From positions 1 through 26,537 of IMG/VR virus record IMGVR_UViG_3300037189_019624: DNA of 26,537 bases. One strand, given 5' to 3'. Numbering within the stretch: position 1 is the stretch's first letter; each line of letters opens with the position of its first letter. Positions 1 through 6,350 of this stretch are shown here, piece after piece. This DNA comes from a virus. A program made the translations under genes and the position numbers. The notes beneath the pieces were generated by a model. The model was not told the DNA's origin. It did no database searches and was given only the letters and a program-made list of their open reading frames with translations.

Positions 1-1
1 C

Positions 2-259
2 AATCGCTGGATCGAAGTCTATGACGATTTCTCCATCATCATCCACCCCAACGCTGAACTTGGTAAAATTGCCGACATTCTCCAGCCCTGGATCACCAGT
101 GGTCACCTACCACCGGACACCAACACAAGCCTTGCCACCCTCATCGAGTCCAAGCGCGGTCAACACTTTGTTATCTATGACGCTTTTCCACAGTTCTTTA
201 AAAACATGAGCCTAACAATGCCTGAGCTAATCAATTCTAAGAAGATTTTAGCCCAATAA
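2..259 (+). CDS. 3' end of a gene cut by the left window edge; product unknown
   Basis: The reading frame is open from the first bases of the window to a TAA at 257-259 and gives 85 residues of ordinary globular-looking sequence, with mixed charged and hydrophobic residues, a Trp-containing LQPWITSGHLPP stretch and an acidic FVIYDAF segment. No start codon is needed because the gene must begin left of the window. An overlapping frame that starts at 21 gives a Ser/Thr/Pro-rich product and is a shadow. The next gene starts nine bases after this stop, so the two are probably co-transcribed. I do not recognise a family. Being just before the lysis genes, it could be a virion or lysis-module protein, but nothing in the fragment shows that. 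Confidence 0.7.
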   Translation, partial: NRWIEVYDDFSIIIHPNAELGKIADILQPWITSGHLPPDTNTSLATLIESKRGQHFVIYDAFPQFFKNMSLTMPELINSKKILAQ

Positions 260-268
260 CCCACACCA

Positions 269-637
269 ATGAGCTCAAGCTTTCAAAATCCTTTCCAATC
301 CCTCGGCGTTACCCCTTGGCAACTCATCCTTGGCATAGCCTGCATTGGTTCTTGGTGGGCAACAGTCCAGCCTTTGCCAGGTAAACTTGAACAATTAAAC
401 AACACTGTTCAAAATCTTTCAACCAAAGTAGAGATTCAAGCTGTTCTTCTTAACTCTGTCAAAGAACTGCACGAGGACGTCAAAGAAAACCGTGAAGAAA
501 CCCGTATTGAGATCAAAAATCTTCGCGAAGAACTCTCCCGTATCTATTCCCGCCTAGCTGTCAATCGGTCATTGCCAAAAACCGAGGACCTTTTAGGCAA
601 ACTTACCCAACCAAATGAACTTTCTCCTGTCCAGTGA
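269..637 (+). CDS. Small membrane protein with one N-terminal transmembrane segment and a coiled coil (lysis-module candidate)
   Basis: The 122-residue product has one hydrophobic segment at about residues 17-34 (PWQLILGIACIGSWW). A long heptad-like, highly charged region rich in Glu, Lys and Leu follows at about residues 38-97, including HEDVKENREETRIEIKNL. This N-terminal anchor plus coiled coil resembles inner-membrane spanins of the Rz type and some holin-associated proteins. The gene lies two genes before the endolysin and overlaps a 37-residue membrane peptide gene by 23 bases, which supports a lysis role. No Shine-Dalgarno site precedes the ATG. The role as spanin, holin or antiholin is inference; a virion-associated membrane protein is the alternative. 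That the gene is real is well supported by the start close after the preceding stop and by the tight overlap downstream. Confidence 0.7.
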   Translation: MSSSFQNPFQSLGVTPWQLILGIACIGSWWATVQPLPGKLEQLNNTVQNLSTKVEIQAVLLNSVKELHEDVKENREETRIEIKNLREELSRIYSRLAVNRSLPKTEDLLGKLTQPNELSPVQ

Positions 638-728
638 GCTGACTTTTAAAGAACCCATCGGTTGGATTGTAGTTTCTTGCATTTGCCTAGTGTGGACAAT
701 GATAATTTTTGTGAATAAACAGCCATGA
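615..728 (+). CDS. 37-residue single-pass membrane peptide, holin-like candidate
   Basis: This very short gene starts inside the end of the preceding coiled-coil gene and stops in an ATGA overlap with the endolysin start at 725. The product begins MNFLLSSELTFKEP and has one strongly hydrophobic segment at residues 15-33 (IGWIVVSCICLVWTMIIFV), then a short NKQP tail. Length, single membrane span and position directly before the endolysin fit a small holin or pinholin-like lysis peptide. The VVSC at residues 19-22 looks superficially like a lipobox, but the hydrophobic stretch continues past the Cys and only a short hydrophobic tail would remain, so a lipoprotein is unlikely. It fills what would otherwise be an 87-base gap in a tightly packed arm, which supports it being a real gene. 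Confidence 0.6.
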   Translation: MNFLLSSELTFKEPIGWIVVSCICLVWTMIIFVNKQP

Positions 729-1225
729 CTACGTTTGTTAAAGCTCTGCTCACTATTGCTCACCGTGAAGTTGGCGTTACCGAAGTTGGTAAGTCAAATC
801 GGGGACCACGTGTGGACCAATATCAACAAGCAACATGGCTGGACAAAAAAGACTGGGGAGCTTGGTGCGCAGCTTTTGTTTGCTGGGTTGTTCGTGAGGC
901 GCTTTCCCAAACCAACACCAAAGAAACCGATAATTTCAAGCGCCCGCGCACTGCTGGAGCATGGGATTTTGAGCGTTGGTCCTTGGCCCAGGACTCAACA
1001 ACGCAAACTCGCAAGCCAGCAGGCTCTGACATTCTTCCCGGAGACCTGATTGTTTTTAAATTTTCTCACATCGGCATTGCTCAGTCTGCACCTGATCGCC
1101 AGGGCAACTTCACCACCATTGAAGGTAACTCTAATTCCAAAGGCTCGCGCACAGGTGGTCAGGTTTGCGAGGGCAATCGCAACATCTCCCAAGTCCGCTC
1201 ACGTATTCGCTTTACACTGCCATGA
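725..1225 (+). CDS. Endolysin, CHAP/NlpC-P60-like peptidoglycan amidase or peptidase
   Basis: The 166-residue protein has the signature of a papain-like cell-wall hydrolase (CHAP/TIGR02594-like). The catalytic Cys is C48 in GAWCAAFVCWV, the general-base His is H115 in FKFSHIGIAQ after the turn ILPGDLIV, and the polar third residue lies in TIEGNSN (E133 or N135). The N-terminal helix ALLTIAHREVGVTEVGKS is also typical of this family. Such enzymes cut a peptide bond or the amide linkage in peptidoglycan. No signal peptide or separate cell-wall-binding domain is seen, so export would need a holin, consistent with the membrane peptide gene just upstream. It overlaps that gene and the next one by ATGA junctions (725 and 1222), pointing to translational coupling. 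A virion-associated hydrolase is possible but less likely. Confidence 0.78.
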   Translation: MTTFVKALLTIAHREVGVTEVGKSNRGPRVDQYQQATWLDKKDWGAWCAAFVCWVVREALSQTNTKETDNFKRPRTAGAWDFERWSLAQDSTTQTRKPAGSDILPGDLIVFKFSHIGIAQSAPDRQGNFTTIEGNSNSKGSRTGGQVCEGNRNISQVRSRIRFTLP

Positions 1226-1779
1226 TTCTTAACATCCAAGGTCTTGATTCGTTTCCTCGGACAGCGCTTTCACCGGTAGAGACGCTTCCGCCTGAGGACT
1301 TGACCATTGCTTCTGCTCGCAAAGGTCTAGCTCCTACCTTCCACGGTTCCAAGCCACCCGTTACTGAGATTCAAAAAGAAAAAGCTGTTCATCGCCTAGC
1401 CGCACACATGATTGCTTCAGGTGCACGGCCTAAAACTGTTGCCGCCGAGCTTGATGTCGCCGAGTCCACGGTTTCTAACTGGATCCGTCAGCCTTGGTTC
1501 CAAGCTAACGTCAACCAAATCATCCAAGACGAATTCTCCGGTGACATCACTCAGATGCTCAAATCTGCAGCTTCATCCGCGGTCTTGGTCACAATGGACT
1601 TGATGAACAACTCGGTTGACGAGAAAGTTAAACTGAGCGCAGCTAAAGACATTCTTGATCGTTTTCGTGGTAAACCTACAAACTTTGTTCACCACACAAA
1701 CCATCAAATCTCCGAAAACCCTGCTGAGGAAATTAAACGCCTCGAAGAAACCCTGCTCAAAACCACAATCCAAAATTAA
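1222..1779 (+). CDS. terS: Terminase small subunit-like helix-turn-helix DNA-binding protein
   Basis: The 185-residue product carries a homeodomain-like helix-turn-helix at about residues 55-92, with RPKTVAAELDVAESTVSNWI as the turn and recognition helix. A helical segment follows at 105-148 (DITQMLKSAASSAVLVTMDL and onward) and then a charged C-terminal tail. This layout of N-terminal HTH, helical oligomerisation region and acidic tail is typical of small terminase subunits, which recognise the packaging site on phage DNA and regulate the large subunit. An in-frame ATG at 1165 exists, but the ATG at 1222 overlaps the endolysin stop as ATGA, the junction type used elsewhere here, so I chose 1222. 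It is separated from the large subunit by five genes, which is unusual. A transcriptional regulator is the main alternative. Confidence 0.7.
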   Translation: MILNIQGLDSFPRTALSPVETLPPEDLTIASARKGLAPTFHGSKPPVTEIQKEKAVHRLAAHMIASGARPKTVAAELDVAESTVSNWIRQPWFQANVNQIIQDEFSGDITQMLKSAASSAVLVTMDLMNNSVDEKVKLSAAKDILDRFRGKPTNFVHHTNHQISENPAEEIKRLEETLLKTTIQN

Positions 1780-1784
1780 CCTTT

Positions 1785-2213
1785 ATGCCTCTCGATTATC
1801 AAACCTCTGAAAAGATCACTGCAATTGTTCTTGACTCTGACCCTTCCGGTCGTGCAAACCTCAAACCTAACACCAACGGCCTTGGCTATGCTTCTGGCGG
1901 TGGCACTGTAACCCAAACTGTTTCTGCTTCCACCGGCGTAGAACTTAACAAGCTCTGCGGTCAGATCACCACCGTTGCTCTTACCACCGCTGCTAACGCT
2001 GAAGAAGTCTTCACCGTCACCAATTCCTTCGTCGACGCTTCTGACGTTGTTGTCGCTTCCACCACTTATGCTGGCGCCGGCACAATTCAGATCTCCACTA
2101 AAAAGGTGGTTGACGGAGCTTTTGACCTTGTCATTGCTAACCATCACGCTTCCAACGCACTTAACGCCGCTGTTACTGTTAACTTTGTGGTCATCAAGTC
2201 CGTTACTGCTTAA
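1785..2213 (+). CDS. Small beta-rich virion protein, probable head decoration or fibre-type protein
   Basis: The 142-residue product is rich in Thr, Val, Ala and Gly with almost no Arg. It contains GTVTQTVSASTGVELNKLCG, then TNSFVDASDVVVASTTYAG, and ends in a hydrophobic strand VTVNFVVIKS. Modules of the form GTVTQxTxxxTxVxLNKxxG followed by FTVxNSxVxAxDVV and a closing F-x-V-I-K strand are common in small phage capsid-associated beta-sandwich proteins, so I infer a decoration or head-fibre role. Only Ala follows VIKSVT, so the module makes up nearly the whole protein. The gene begins directly after TAACCTTT with no Shine-Dalgarno site and is followed by the strongest terminator hairpin in the window, which fits a protein made in quantity. 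Exact position in the virion is unknown. Confidence 0.65.
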   Translation: MPLDYQTSEKITAIVLDSDPSGRANLKPNTNGLGYASGGGTVTQTVSASTGVELNKLCGQITTVALTTAANAEEVFTVTNSFVDASDVVVASTTYAGAGTIQISTKKVVDGAFDLVIANHHASNALNAAVTVNFVVIKSVTA

Positions 2214-2226
2214 CACTTAACCTTTA

Positions 2227-2266
2227 GCTCTCGGTAACTCACACTTACCGAGGGCTTTTCTTTTTT
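2227..2266 (+). terminator. Intrinsic terminator hairpin after the 142-residue virion protein gene
   Basis: An 11-base-pair stem pairs 2227-2237 (GCTCTCGGTAA) with 2245-2255 (TTACCGAGGGC), including one G-U pair. The seven-base loop is CTCACAC, and TTTTCTTTTTT follows directly. This is a textbook rho-independent terminator for the rightward arm. The next gene's ATG starts at 2267, immediately after the last T, so read-through must occur for the downstream genes to be expressed from the same transcript. Confidence 0.85.
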
Positions 2267-2515
2267 ATGTACAACACAAGAGAATTTTCAGATAACGGTT
2301 TTAAAGTTGTAGCAAATACAAATGCACTAGAGGTTGGAAAATATTCCGGCATCCAGGTGCTTGAAGCTGCTGTGATTGCTTCGATTACTTTTGAGTCTGG
2401 CTATAATGGCGACACGGGAATCCAAACTTTGACACTTCCTGCTGGACTTTATCGGCCTATGTTGTTTACCACATTGACGCTTACTAGTGGTAAAATTATT
2501 GCGGAGAAACTTTAA
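2267..2515 (+). CDS. 82-residue small virion-type protein of unknown function
   Basis: The product is 82 residues with strand-like alternation: GIQVLEAAVIASITFESGYN, then TLTLPAGLYRPMLFTTLTLTSGKIIAEKL. The FESGYNGDT..LTLPAGLY pattern resembles small phage surface or structural proteins, but I cannot assign a named family. The ATG abuts the T-tract of the terminator with no leader and no Shine-Dalgarno site, so it must be translated from read-through transcripts, perhaps by ribosomes reinitiating from upstream. It belongs to the run of small presumed virion proteins between the two terminase subunit genes. The gene call rests on its strand, its fit between neighbours and the protein-like product. 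Confidence 0.6.
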   Translation: MYNTREFSDNGFKVVANTNALEVGKYSGIQVLEAAVIASITFESGYNGDTGIQTLTLPAGLYRPMLFTTLTLTSGKIIAEKL

Positions 2516-2527
2516 GTCAAACTTTCA

Positions 2528-2929
2528 ATGAACCCTAAGCTCGAAGCTGCATTTTTAACCAATCCTCGCTTTGAGGATGTTTCTGAAGGCGGAGTTACTC
2601 AAAAGCTCAAACTGCTTGACGAGCTTAGGGTTTTTTCCGCAGTGCTGAATGATTTTATCCACATTCCAGCTGGATTTGTTTTTGAAGAAAGCATCCCGTC
2701 TTTTCTTTTTTCTTTCTCGCGGCCTCGTGGTGAAAGCAAACGAGCAGCTTGCATTCATGACTGGCTTTACATTTACAACTCTTACACTAATCCTGGTGGC
2801 ACGTTTCCAGTAACCCGCTCGCAAGCGGATAATGTTTATTACGAATTTCTTCGAGCTAAAGGTGTTAAGCCTATTCGCGCTTACATGCGTTGGCTTGGTG
2901 TTCGCTTGGGTGGCTGGCCACATTTTTAA
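2528..2929 (+). CDS. DUF1353-type phage protein
   Basis: The 133-residue product shows the pattern of DUF1353 phage proteins: an initial strand with FSAVLNDFIHIPAGFVFEES, then SIPSFLF, the conserved AACIHDWLYIYN (His-Asp-Trp-Leu-Tyr), the VTRSQADNVYYEFLRAKGV segment and a closing VRLGGWPHF. The family is widespread in tailed phages and usually sits among virion or lysis genes, but its biochemical role is not established. The conserved His-Asp pair and the later Arg...Ala-Asp hint at a catalytic or metal-binding site, which is inference. The gene is twelve bases after its neighbour and twelve before the next one, without Shine-Dalgarno sites, so it belongs to the same transcription unit. Confidence 0.8.
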   Translation: MNPKLEAAFLTNPRFEDVSEGGVTQKLKLLDELRVFSAVLNDFIHIPAGFVFEESIPSFLFSFSRPRGESKRAACIHDWLYIYNSYTNPGGTFPVTRSQADNVYYEFLRAKGVKPIRAYMRWLGVRLGGWPHF

Positions 2930-2941
2930 CCTTTTAATCTT

Positions 2942-3625
2942 ATGCCTTCTAACTATAAATACTATGATGCTTTTGGTATTGAGCGCACTGTTGCTAGCGT
3001 GCTTGATCCGCTTACTCTTACAGGTGTTGGTGTAACTGCTACAAGCAATGTGATCACGGTTGCTGAAGCCTCTGTGGTTTTTCCTGGGCAACCAATCAGC
3101 TGTTTTGGAATTCCTTTGGGTGCTTTTGTTCATTCGATAAAAAGAACTACTGGCAGCCCTACTGAGCTTACTCTTTGGGCTAGCAGTTTTAATTTAACCA
3201 CTGGAGTTTGGTCAACCTCTGCCGCTAATGCTAATGCTATTGCTGGCTCAACGGCTTCTAACATTTCTGCTGTAGTTTCTGGCTTCTGTCCATTTACTAT
3301 TGTTTCTCTTGCCTATGCAATGGGCATGTGGAGAAACTTACATAGTTTTGAAAGTAAACTTTTTAGTTACACAGCTGGTGTCACCAACGTAGCTGGTGCA
3401 AGCGGTGGATTAGGTATTTCAATCGTGCCAACTACTACAACGGTTGCTAGTGGTCTTGCTTCAATGACGGCAGCTCGCGTAGCAACAACCGATGCTTTAG
3501 ACGCTGTGCCACTGAAGCGCCATAACGGTGAACTTCACGGTGCTTATATTCTTGTTAGCTCTCTTGGTCACAAGAGTGTTGTTCAAGCACTGCCAGGTCG
3601 TGAGCTAATCTACAGCCCAACTTAA
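2942..3625 (+). CDS. 227-residue presumed virion protein, family not recognised
   Basis: The product is dominated by small and hydroxylated residues (Ala, Ser, Thr, Val, Gly). Examples are LTGVGVTATSNVITVAEASV in the N-terminal third, a central ANANAIAGSTASNISAVVSG and a later GGLGISIVPTTTTVASGLAS. This points to a beta-rich virion surface or structural protein. The C-terminal part (HNGELHGAYILVSSLGHKS, then PGRELIYSPT) looks more globular. There are no cysteine clusters, signal peptide or clear membrane segments. The start follows a TAACCTTTTAATCTT junction, and the next gene begins one base after its TAA. I cannot assign a function; a decoration, spike or minor head protein is the natural guess from composition and neighbours. 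Confidence 0.6.
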   Translation: MPSNYKYYDAFGIERTVASVLDPLTLTGVGVTATSNVITVAEASVVFPGQPISCFGIPLGAFVHSIKRTTGSPTELTLWASSFNLTTGVWSTSAANANAIAGSTASNISAVVSGFCPFTIVSLAYAMGMWRNLHSFESKLFSYTAGVTNVAGASGGLGISIVPTTTTVASGLASMTAARVATTDALDAVPLKRHNGELHGAYILVSSLGHKSVVQALPGRELIYSPT

Positions 3626-3626
3626 T

Positions 3627-4460
3627 ATGGCTTCTTCTGAAAAAGTCCACTATTCAATTTTTCCCATTGCTGGCTCTATCAACGAGCGTGGAATTATTCT
3701 TCATGTTCGCGAGAGTCGTTTTACTGCCAGCACAACGCTGGTAGCTGGAACAACTCTTGCTAACTTTATGTCAGCTGAAGCTGTGGACAAAGGAGATGCA
3801 ATTGAGCAAGGCTTTGGTTCTTACATTTACTGTGAACAACTGCCTAAAGAAGGCAATAACCTACGTTTTGTTTTTCTTAAATCTAAAACGCCAGCGGAAC
3901 AACTTCAGGTTGTAAAGCCAAGTTTTACCATTAACGAAACAACTTATTGGCCGGATTGGCTTCTTTCTCTTTACGCACTCGAGGCTGAGATTGCTTTGCA
4001 AAGTGAATCAGGTGTTCTTGGTATTGGCGGAAACACATCTAATGCCGTTACCGGCAAGCGTATCTTAGATCGCTATATTCTTTTTAAAGGTGGCGAATTT
4101 AACACCATTCACGAAATTGACGAGTTCTTTTCACCTGATCCAATTACCTCTCTTTCCGCTACCGAGCCTCGCCCCATGCCGGTGTTCTACAACTATTACG
4201 GTGTTCGCAATTCACTTAACTGCATTCATGCAGGTGTAACAGTTCCAGAACCATACATTACTGCAACTTTGGTCGAAAACTTCGGCACGCCTAACGCTCA
4301 AAAAGTAACCTGGGAACAGGGTTCAGTCTTTCCACCTACAAACCAGGTTGCTTGGATTCCACACTACCGCAAGTTAATTGTCACCGAACGAGATGGTGGC
4401 TTCTACTACCGCCGGCACAAAGTTCTCCCTCCTCGTCTTAACCGCGCAATTCAAATCTAA
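3627..4460 (+). CDS. 277-residue presumed virion protein, family not recognised
   Basis: The product is a soluble-looking protein rich in aromatic residues. It begins MASSEKVHYSIFPIAGSIN, has YWPDWLLSLYALEAEIAL at about residues 110-127, a RILDRYILFKGGEFNTIHEI segment and a Pro-rich part with PRPMPVFYNYYG, and ends HKVLPPRLNRAIQI. It starts one base after the preceding TAA with the context TTAATATGG and no Shine-Dalgarno site. Its 3' end is read in a second frame by a possible upstream extension of the terminase gene, but the in-frame ATG at 4465 avoids that overlap. No motif points to an enzyme. With the 227-residue neighbour it may form a pair of interacting virion proteins, judged only from adjacency. 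Confidence 0.6.
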   Translation: MASSEKVHYSIFPIAGSINERGIILHVRESRFTASTTLVAGTTLANFMSAEAVDKGDAIEQGFGSYIYCEQLPKEGNNLRFVFLKSKTPAEQLQVVKPSFTINETTYWPDWLLSLYALEAEIALQSESGVLGIGGNTSNAVTGKRILDRYILFKGGEFNTIHEIDEFFSPDPITSLSATEPRPMPVFYNYYGVRNSLNCIHAGVTVPEPYITATLVENFGTPNAQKVTWEQGSVFPPTNQVAWIPHYRKLIVTERDGGFYYRRHKVLPPRLNRAIQI

Positions 4461-4464
4461 CTCA

Positions 4465-5973
4465 ATGACTCCCGTTGACCCCGACCAGCAAGATCGACTA
4501 AAAGCTCTTCGACGCCTAGCCGAACTCCGTAAAAACTACGGACTCTTTGCCTATCGTCCCCAGCCTAAGCAAAACCTTTTCCACCTTGCTGCACATTACA
4601 AATACCGTTATCTTCGCACTGGCAACCGCTTTGGCAAGTCCACTTGCGGTTCTGCTGAAGATTGCGCTTTTGCTCTTGGCGCTCGTCTTTGGCTTCCTGA
4701 ATCCGATCCAAATCGGTATTTGGGGATTCCCAAGAGGGCGACAAAAGGAGTTATTCTTGTTGCTGATTGGGACAAGGCGCGGGAAATCTTTACTTCGCTG
4801 GAAACTGGAAAGCTGATGGCGTTCTTGCCAAAGGATCGAATTGAGGCTATTTTGAAAAATCAGGCTGGTGAGGTTTCGGTTATTAAGCTTAAGAATATCT
4901 GGGGAACTGTCTCTACGATAGAGCTGGACACTGTGCGGTCGTATATGGCTAATCCAATGGGACTTGAGTCTTCTCAGTGGGATTGGATTCATGTGGATGA
5001 ACCGATTCCTGAGGGAATGTGGAATGCGGTTAGTCGTGGTTTGATGGATACTGGTGGCTCAGCTTGGTTTACCTGCACACCTATTGCAGAGCAGTGGATT
5101 AATGAGTTTTTCCTTCCAGTTAAGATGATGAAGAGTCAGTTTGAGGAAGGGTTTTCCTGGGATAAGAAGCCTGAATGCTGGATCATGACTGGGTCTAGCT
5201 ATGATAATCAGACATTGGATCGTAAAGAAGTTGACCTATTTGCAAAGCAGCTTTCGGAAAGTGAAAGGGCTAGTCGAATTTATGGGTTGCCGAAGAACTC
5301 TCAGGGCCTAGTCTATGCGGAGTTTGACCAAGAAAAGCATGTGCAGATTGAATTGCCACATGGCTGGAAAGACTATGATGCACCGCCGGATAATTATACT
5401 ATTCGGGTTTTTATTGACCCGCATCCGCGCACACCTCATGCGGTGCAGTTCTGGGCTACCGCGCCGACAGGGCAATCGTTCTGTTATCAGGAAATCTTTT
5501 CTCCTTGCTATATTCAGGATCTTTGCTCGATGATTTTGAGGATTCTTAATGGGCGCACACCGTGGCAAATTTGCATTGACCCCATTGCTTTTATTCCTAA
5601 CCCGGTTGATGGTAAGTGCTACGCGGATGTCTTTATTGCTAATGGGCTTAATGTAATGCCCGCGCCTAAAGAACTTTCAACTGGGATTCAGAAAGCTAAA
5701 CAAGAGCTTATTCGGGAAAATAATATCTTTATTATGTCCTCGTGTTCGGAGACTATTAAGGAATTTTACACCTATTGTTGGGATAAAGATAAAGAAAAAC
5801 CCGTTGACAAAAACGATCACATGATGGAATGTTTCTACCGGGCGTGCGTTGTTGGCCTTGATTGGATTGATACTTCACGGCAAAACATAACCCTAGACAA
5901 GAGTAATTTTATGGATCGTTCGTTAGATCTAAACTTTTTCTCTTTTGGTAACTTTTCAAAAATTGCAGCTTAA
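4465..5973 (+). CDS. terL: Terminase large subunit (packaging ATPase and nuclease)
   Basis: The 502-residue protein is the motor that drives DNA into the prohead and cuts concatemers. Walker A is RTGNRFGKST (residues 51-60), Walker B is WIHVDEP with D178 and E179, and the coupling motif is WFTCTP (201-206). The C-terminal RNase H-like nuclease shows its acidic residues in VFIDPHP (D318), ICIDPIAF (D372) and KNDHMMECFYR (D451). An in-frame ATG lies at 4378, but it would overlap the upstream gene by 83 bases and add a Ser/Thr-rich stretch. The ATG at 4465 comes four bases after that gene's stop, so I chose it. Length and motif order match phage large terminases. Codon use changes sharply near 4711: the first 80 or so codons lack TTG, GGG, CGG and AGG, which become common afterwards. 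Confidence 0.96.
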   Translation: MTPVDPDQQDRLKALRRLAELRKNYGLFAYRPQPKQNLFHLAAHYKYRYLRTGNRFGKSTCGSAEDCAFALGARLWLPESDPNRYLGIPKRATKGVILVADWDKAREIFTSLETGKLMAFLPKDRIEAILKNQAGEVSVIKLKNIWGTVSTIELDTVRSYMANPMGLESSQWDWIHVDEPIPEGMWNAVSRGLMDTGGSAWFTCTPIAEQWINEFFLPVKMMKSQFEEGFSWDKKPECWIMTGSSYDNQTLDRKEVDLFAKQLSESERASRIYGLPKNSQGLVYAEFDQEKHVQIELPHGWKDYDAPPDNYTIRVFIDPHPRTPHAVQFWATAPTGQSFCYQEIFSPCYIQDLCSMILRILNGRTPWQICIDPIAFIPNPVDGKCYADVFIANGLNVMPAPKELSTGIQKAKQELIRENNIFIMSSCSETIKEFYTYCWDKDKEKPVDKNDHMMECFYRACVVGLDWIDTSRQNITLDKSNFMDRSLDLNFFSFGNFSKIAA

Positions 5974-5978
5974 AACTT

Positions 5979-6350
5979 ATGCCTGACTATAAGACTATTC
6001 CAAACCCAAGAGAATTCTTTGGTTGGTCACAAGACTACAAAGGGACTTTAGCCGATACTGTAAATCATCGCACTAACGTGGCTCCAGCTACTGGGCCTAC
6101 GCAAGATGATATAATTCTGGCTATTAACAAACTAATGGGCACGGCTCCAGCGCAAGCTAAACGTGCTCATGTGGGTATTCCATTTTTAATGCAAGCTGAG
6201 CCAGGAATGACTGCAATCTCTCCATCTCGTGAAGCCTATTCTCAAGCTTATGATTTAATTCAAGGAGCAAAACTTCCTGCTGACTTAGATCAAGCAGCTC
6301 AAACACAAATGCTTTTAGCTCATCTCCGTAGCCAAGGTATCCAACCATGA
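5979..6350 (+). CDS. 123-residue protein between terminase and portal, function unknown
   Basis: The product begins MPDYKTIPNPREFFGWSQDY, has a helical stretch around DDIILAINKLMG, and ends in helical, Ala/Gln-rich sequence (SREAYSQAYDLIQGAKLPAD and QAAQTQMLLAHLRSQG). There are no catalytic motifs, cysteines or membrane segments. It starts five bases after the terminase stop and its TGA overlaps the portal ATG at 6347 (ATGA), so it is almost certainly translated with the portal. Small helical proteins in this position are often head-completion or portal-associated factors, but I do not recognise this one. The gene is well supported; the function is open. Confidence 0.7.
   Translation: MPDYKTIPNPREFFGWSQDYKGTLADTVNHRTNVAPATGPTQDDIILAINKLMGTAPAQAKRAHVGIPFLMQAEPGMTAISPSREAYSQAYDLIQGAKLPADLDQAAQTQMLLAHLRSQGIQP

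Noticed and set aside
672-680. VVSC lipobox-like sequence in the 37-residue peptide, suggesting an outer-membrane spanin
   Set aside because: The hydrophobic segment runs through and beyond the Cys, leaving only a hydrophobic tail after cleavage, so a membrane-spanning peptide fits better.
1165-1221. Upstream in-frame ATG for the small-terminase-like gene
   Set aside because: It would lie within the endolysin gene; the ATGA overlap at 1222 fits the junction style of the window.
1776-2216. A 146-codon minus-strand frame covering the whole 142-residue virion gene
   Set aside because: It is explained by the absence of certain codons in the plus-strand gene, and the product is Ser/Asn/Gly noise.
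2555-3133. A 192-codon minus-strand frame
   Set aside because: It lies across the DUF1353 gene and the start of its neighbour, both better supported, and its product is a Lys/Arg/Ser/Asn-rich shadow.
4378-4464. Upstream in-frame ATG for the large terminase
   Set aside because: It overlaps the preceding gene by 83 bases and adds sequence unlike terminase N-termini; the ATG at 4465 follows that gene's stop.
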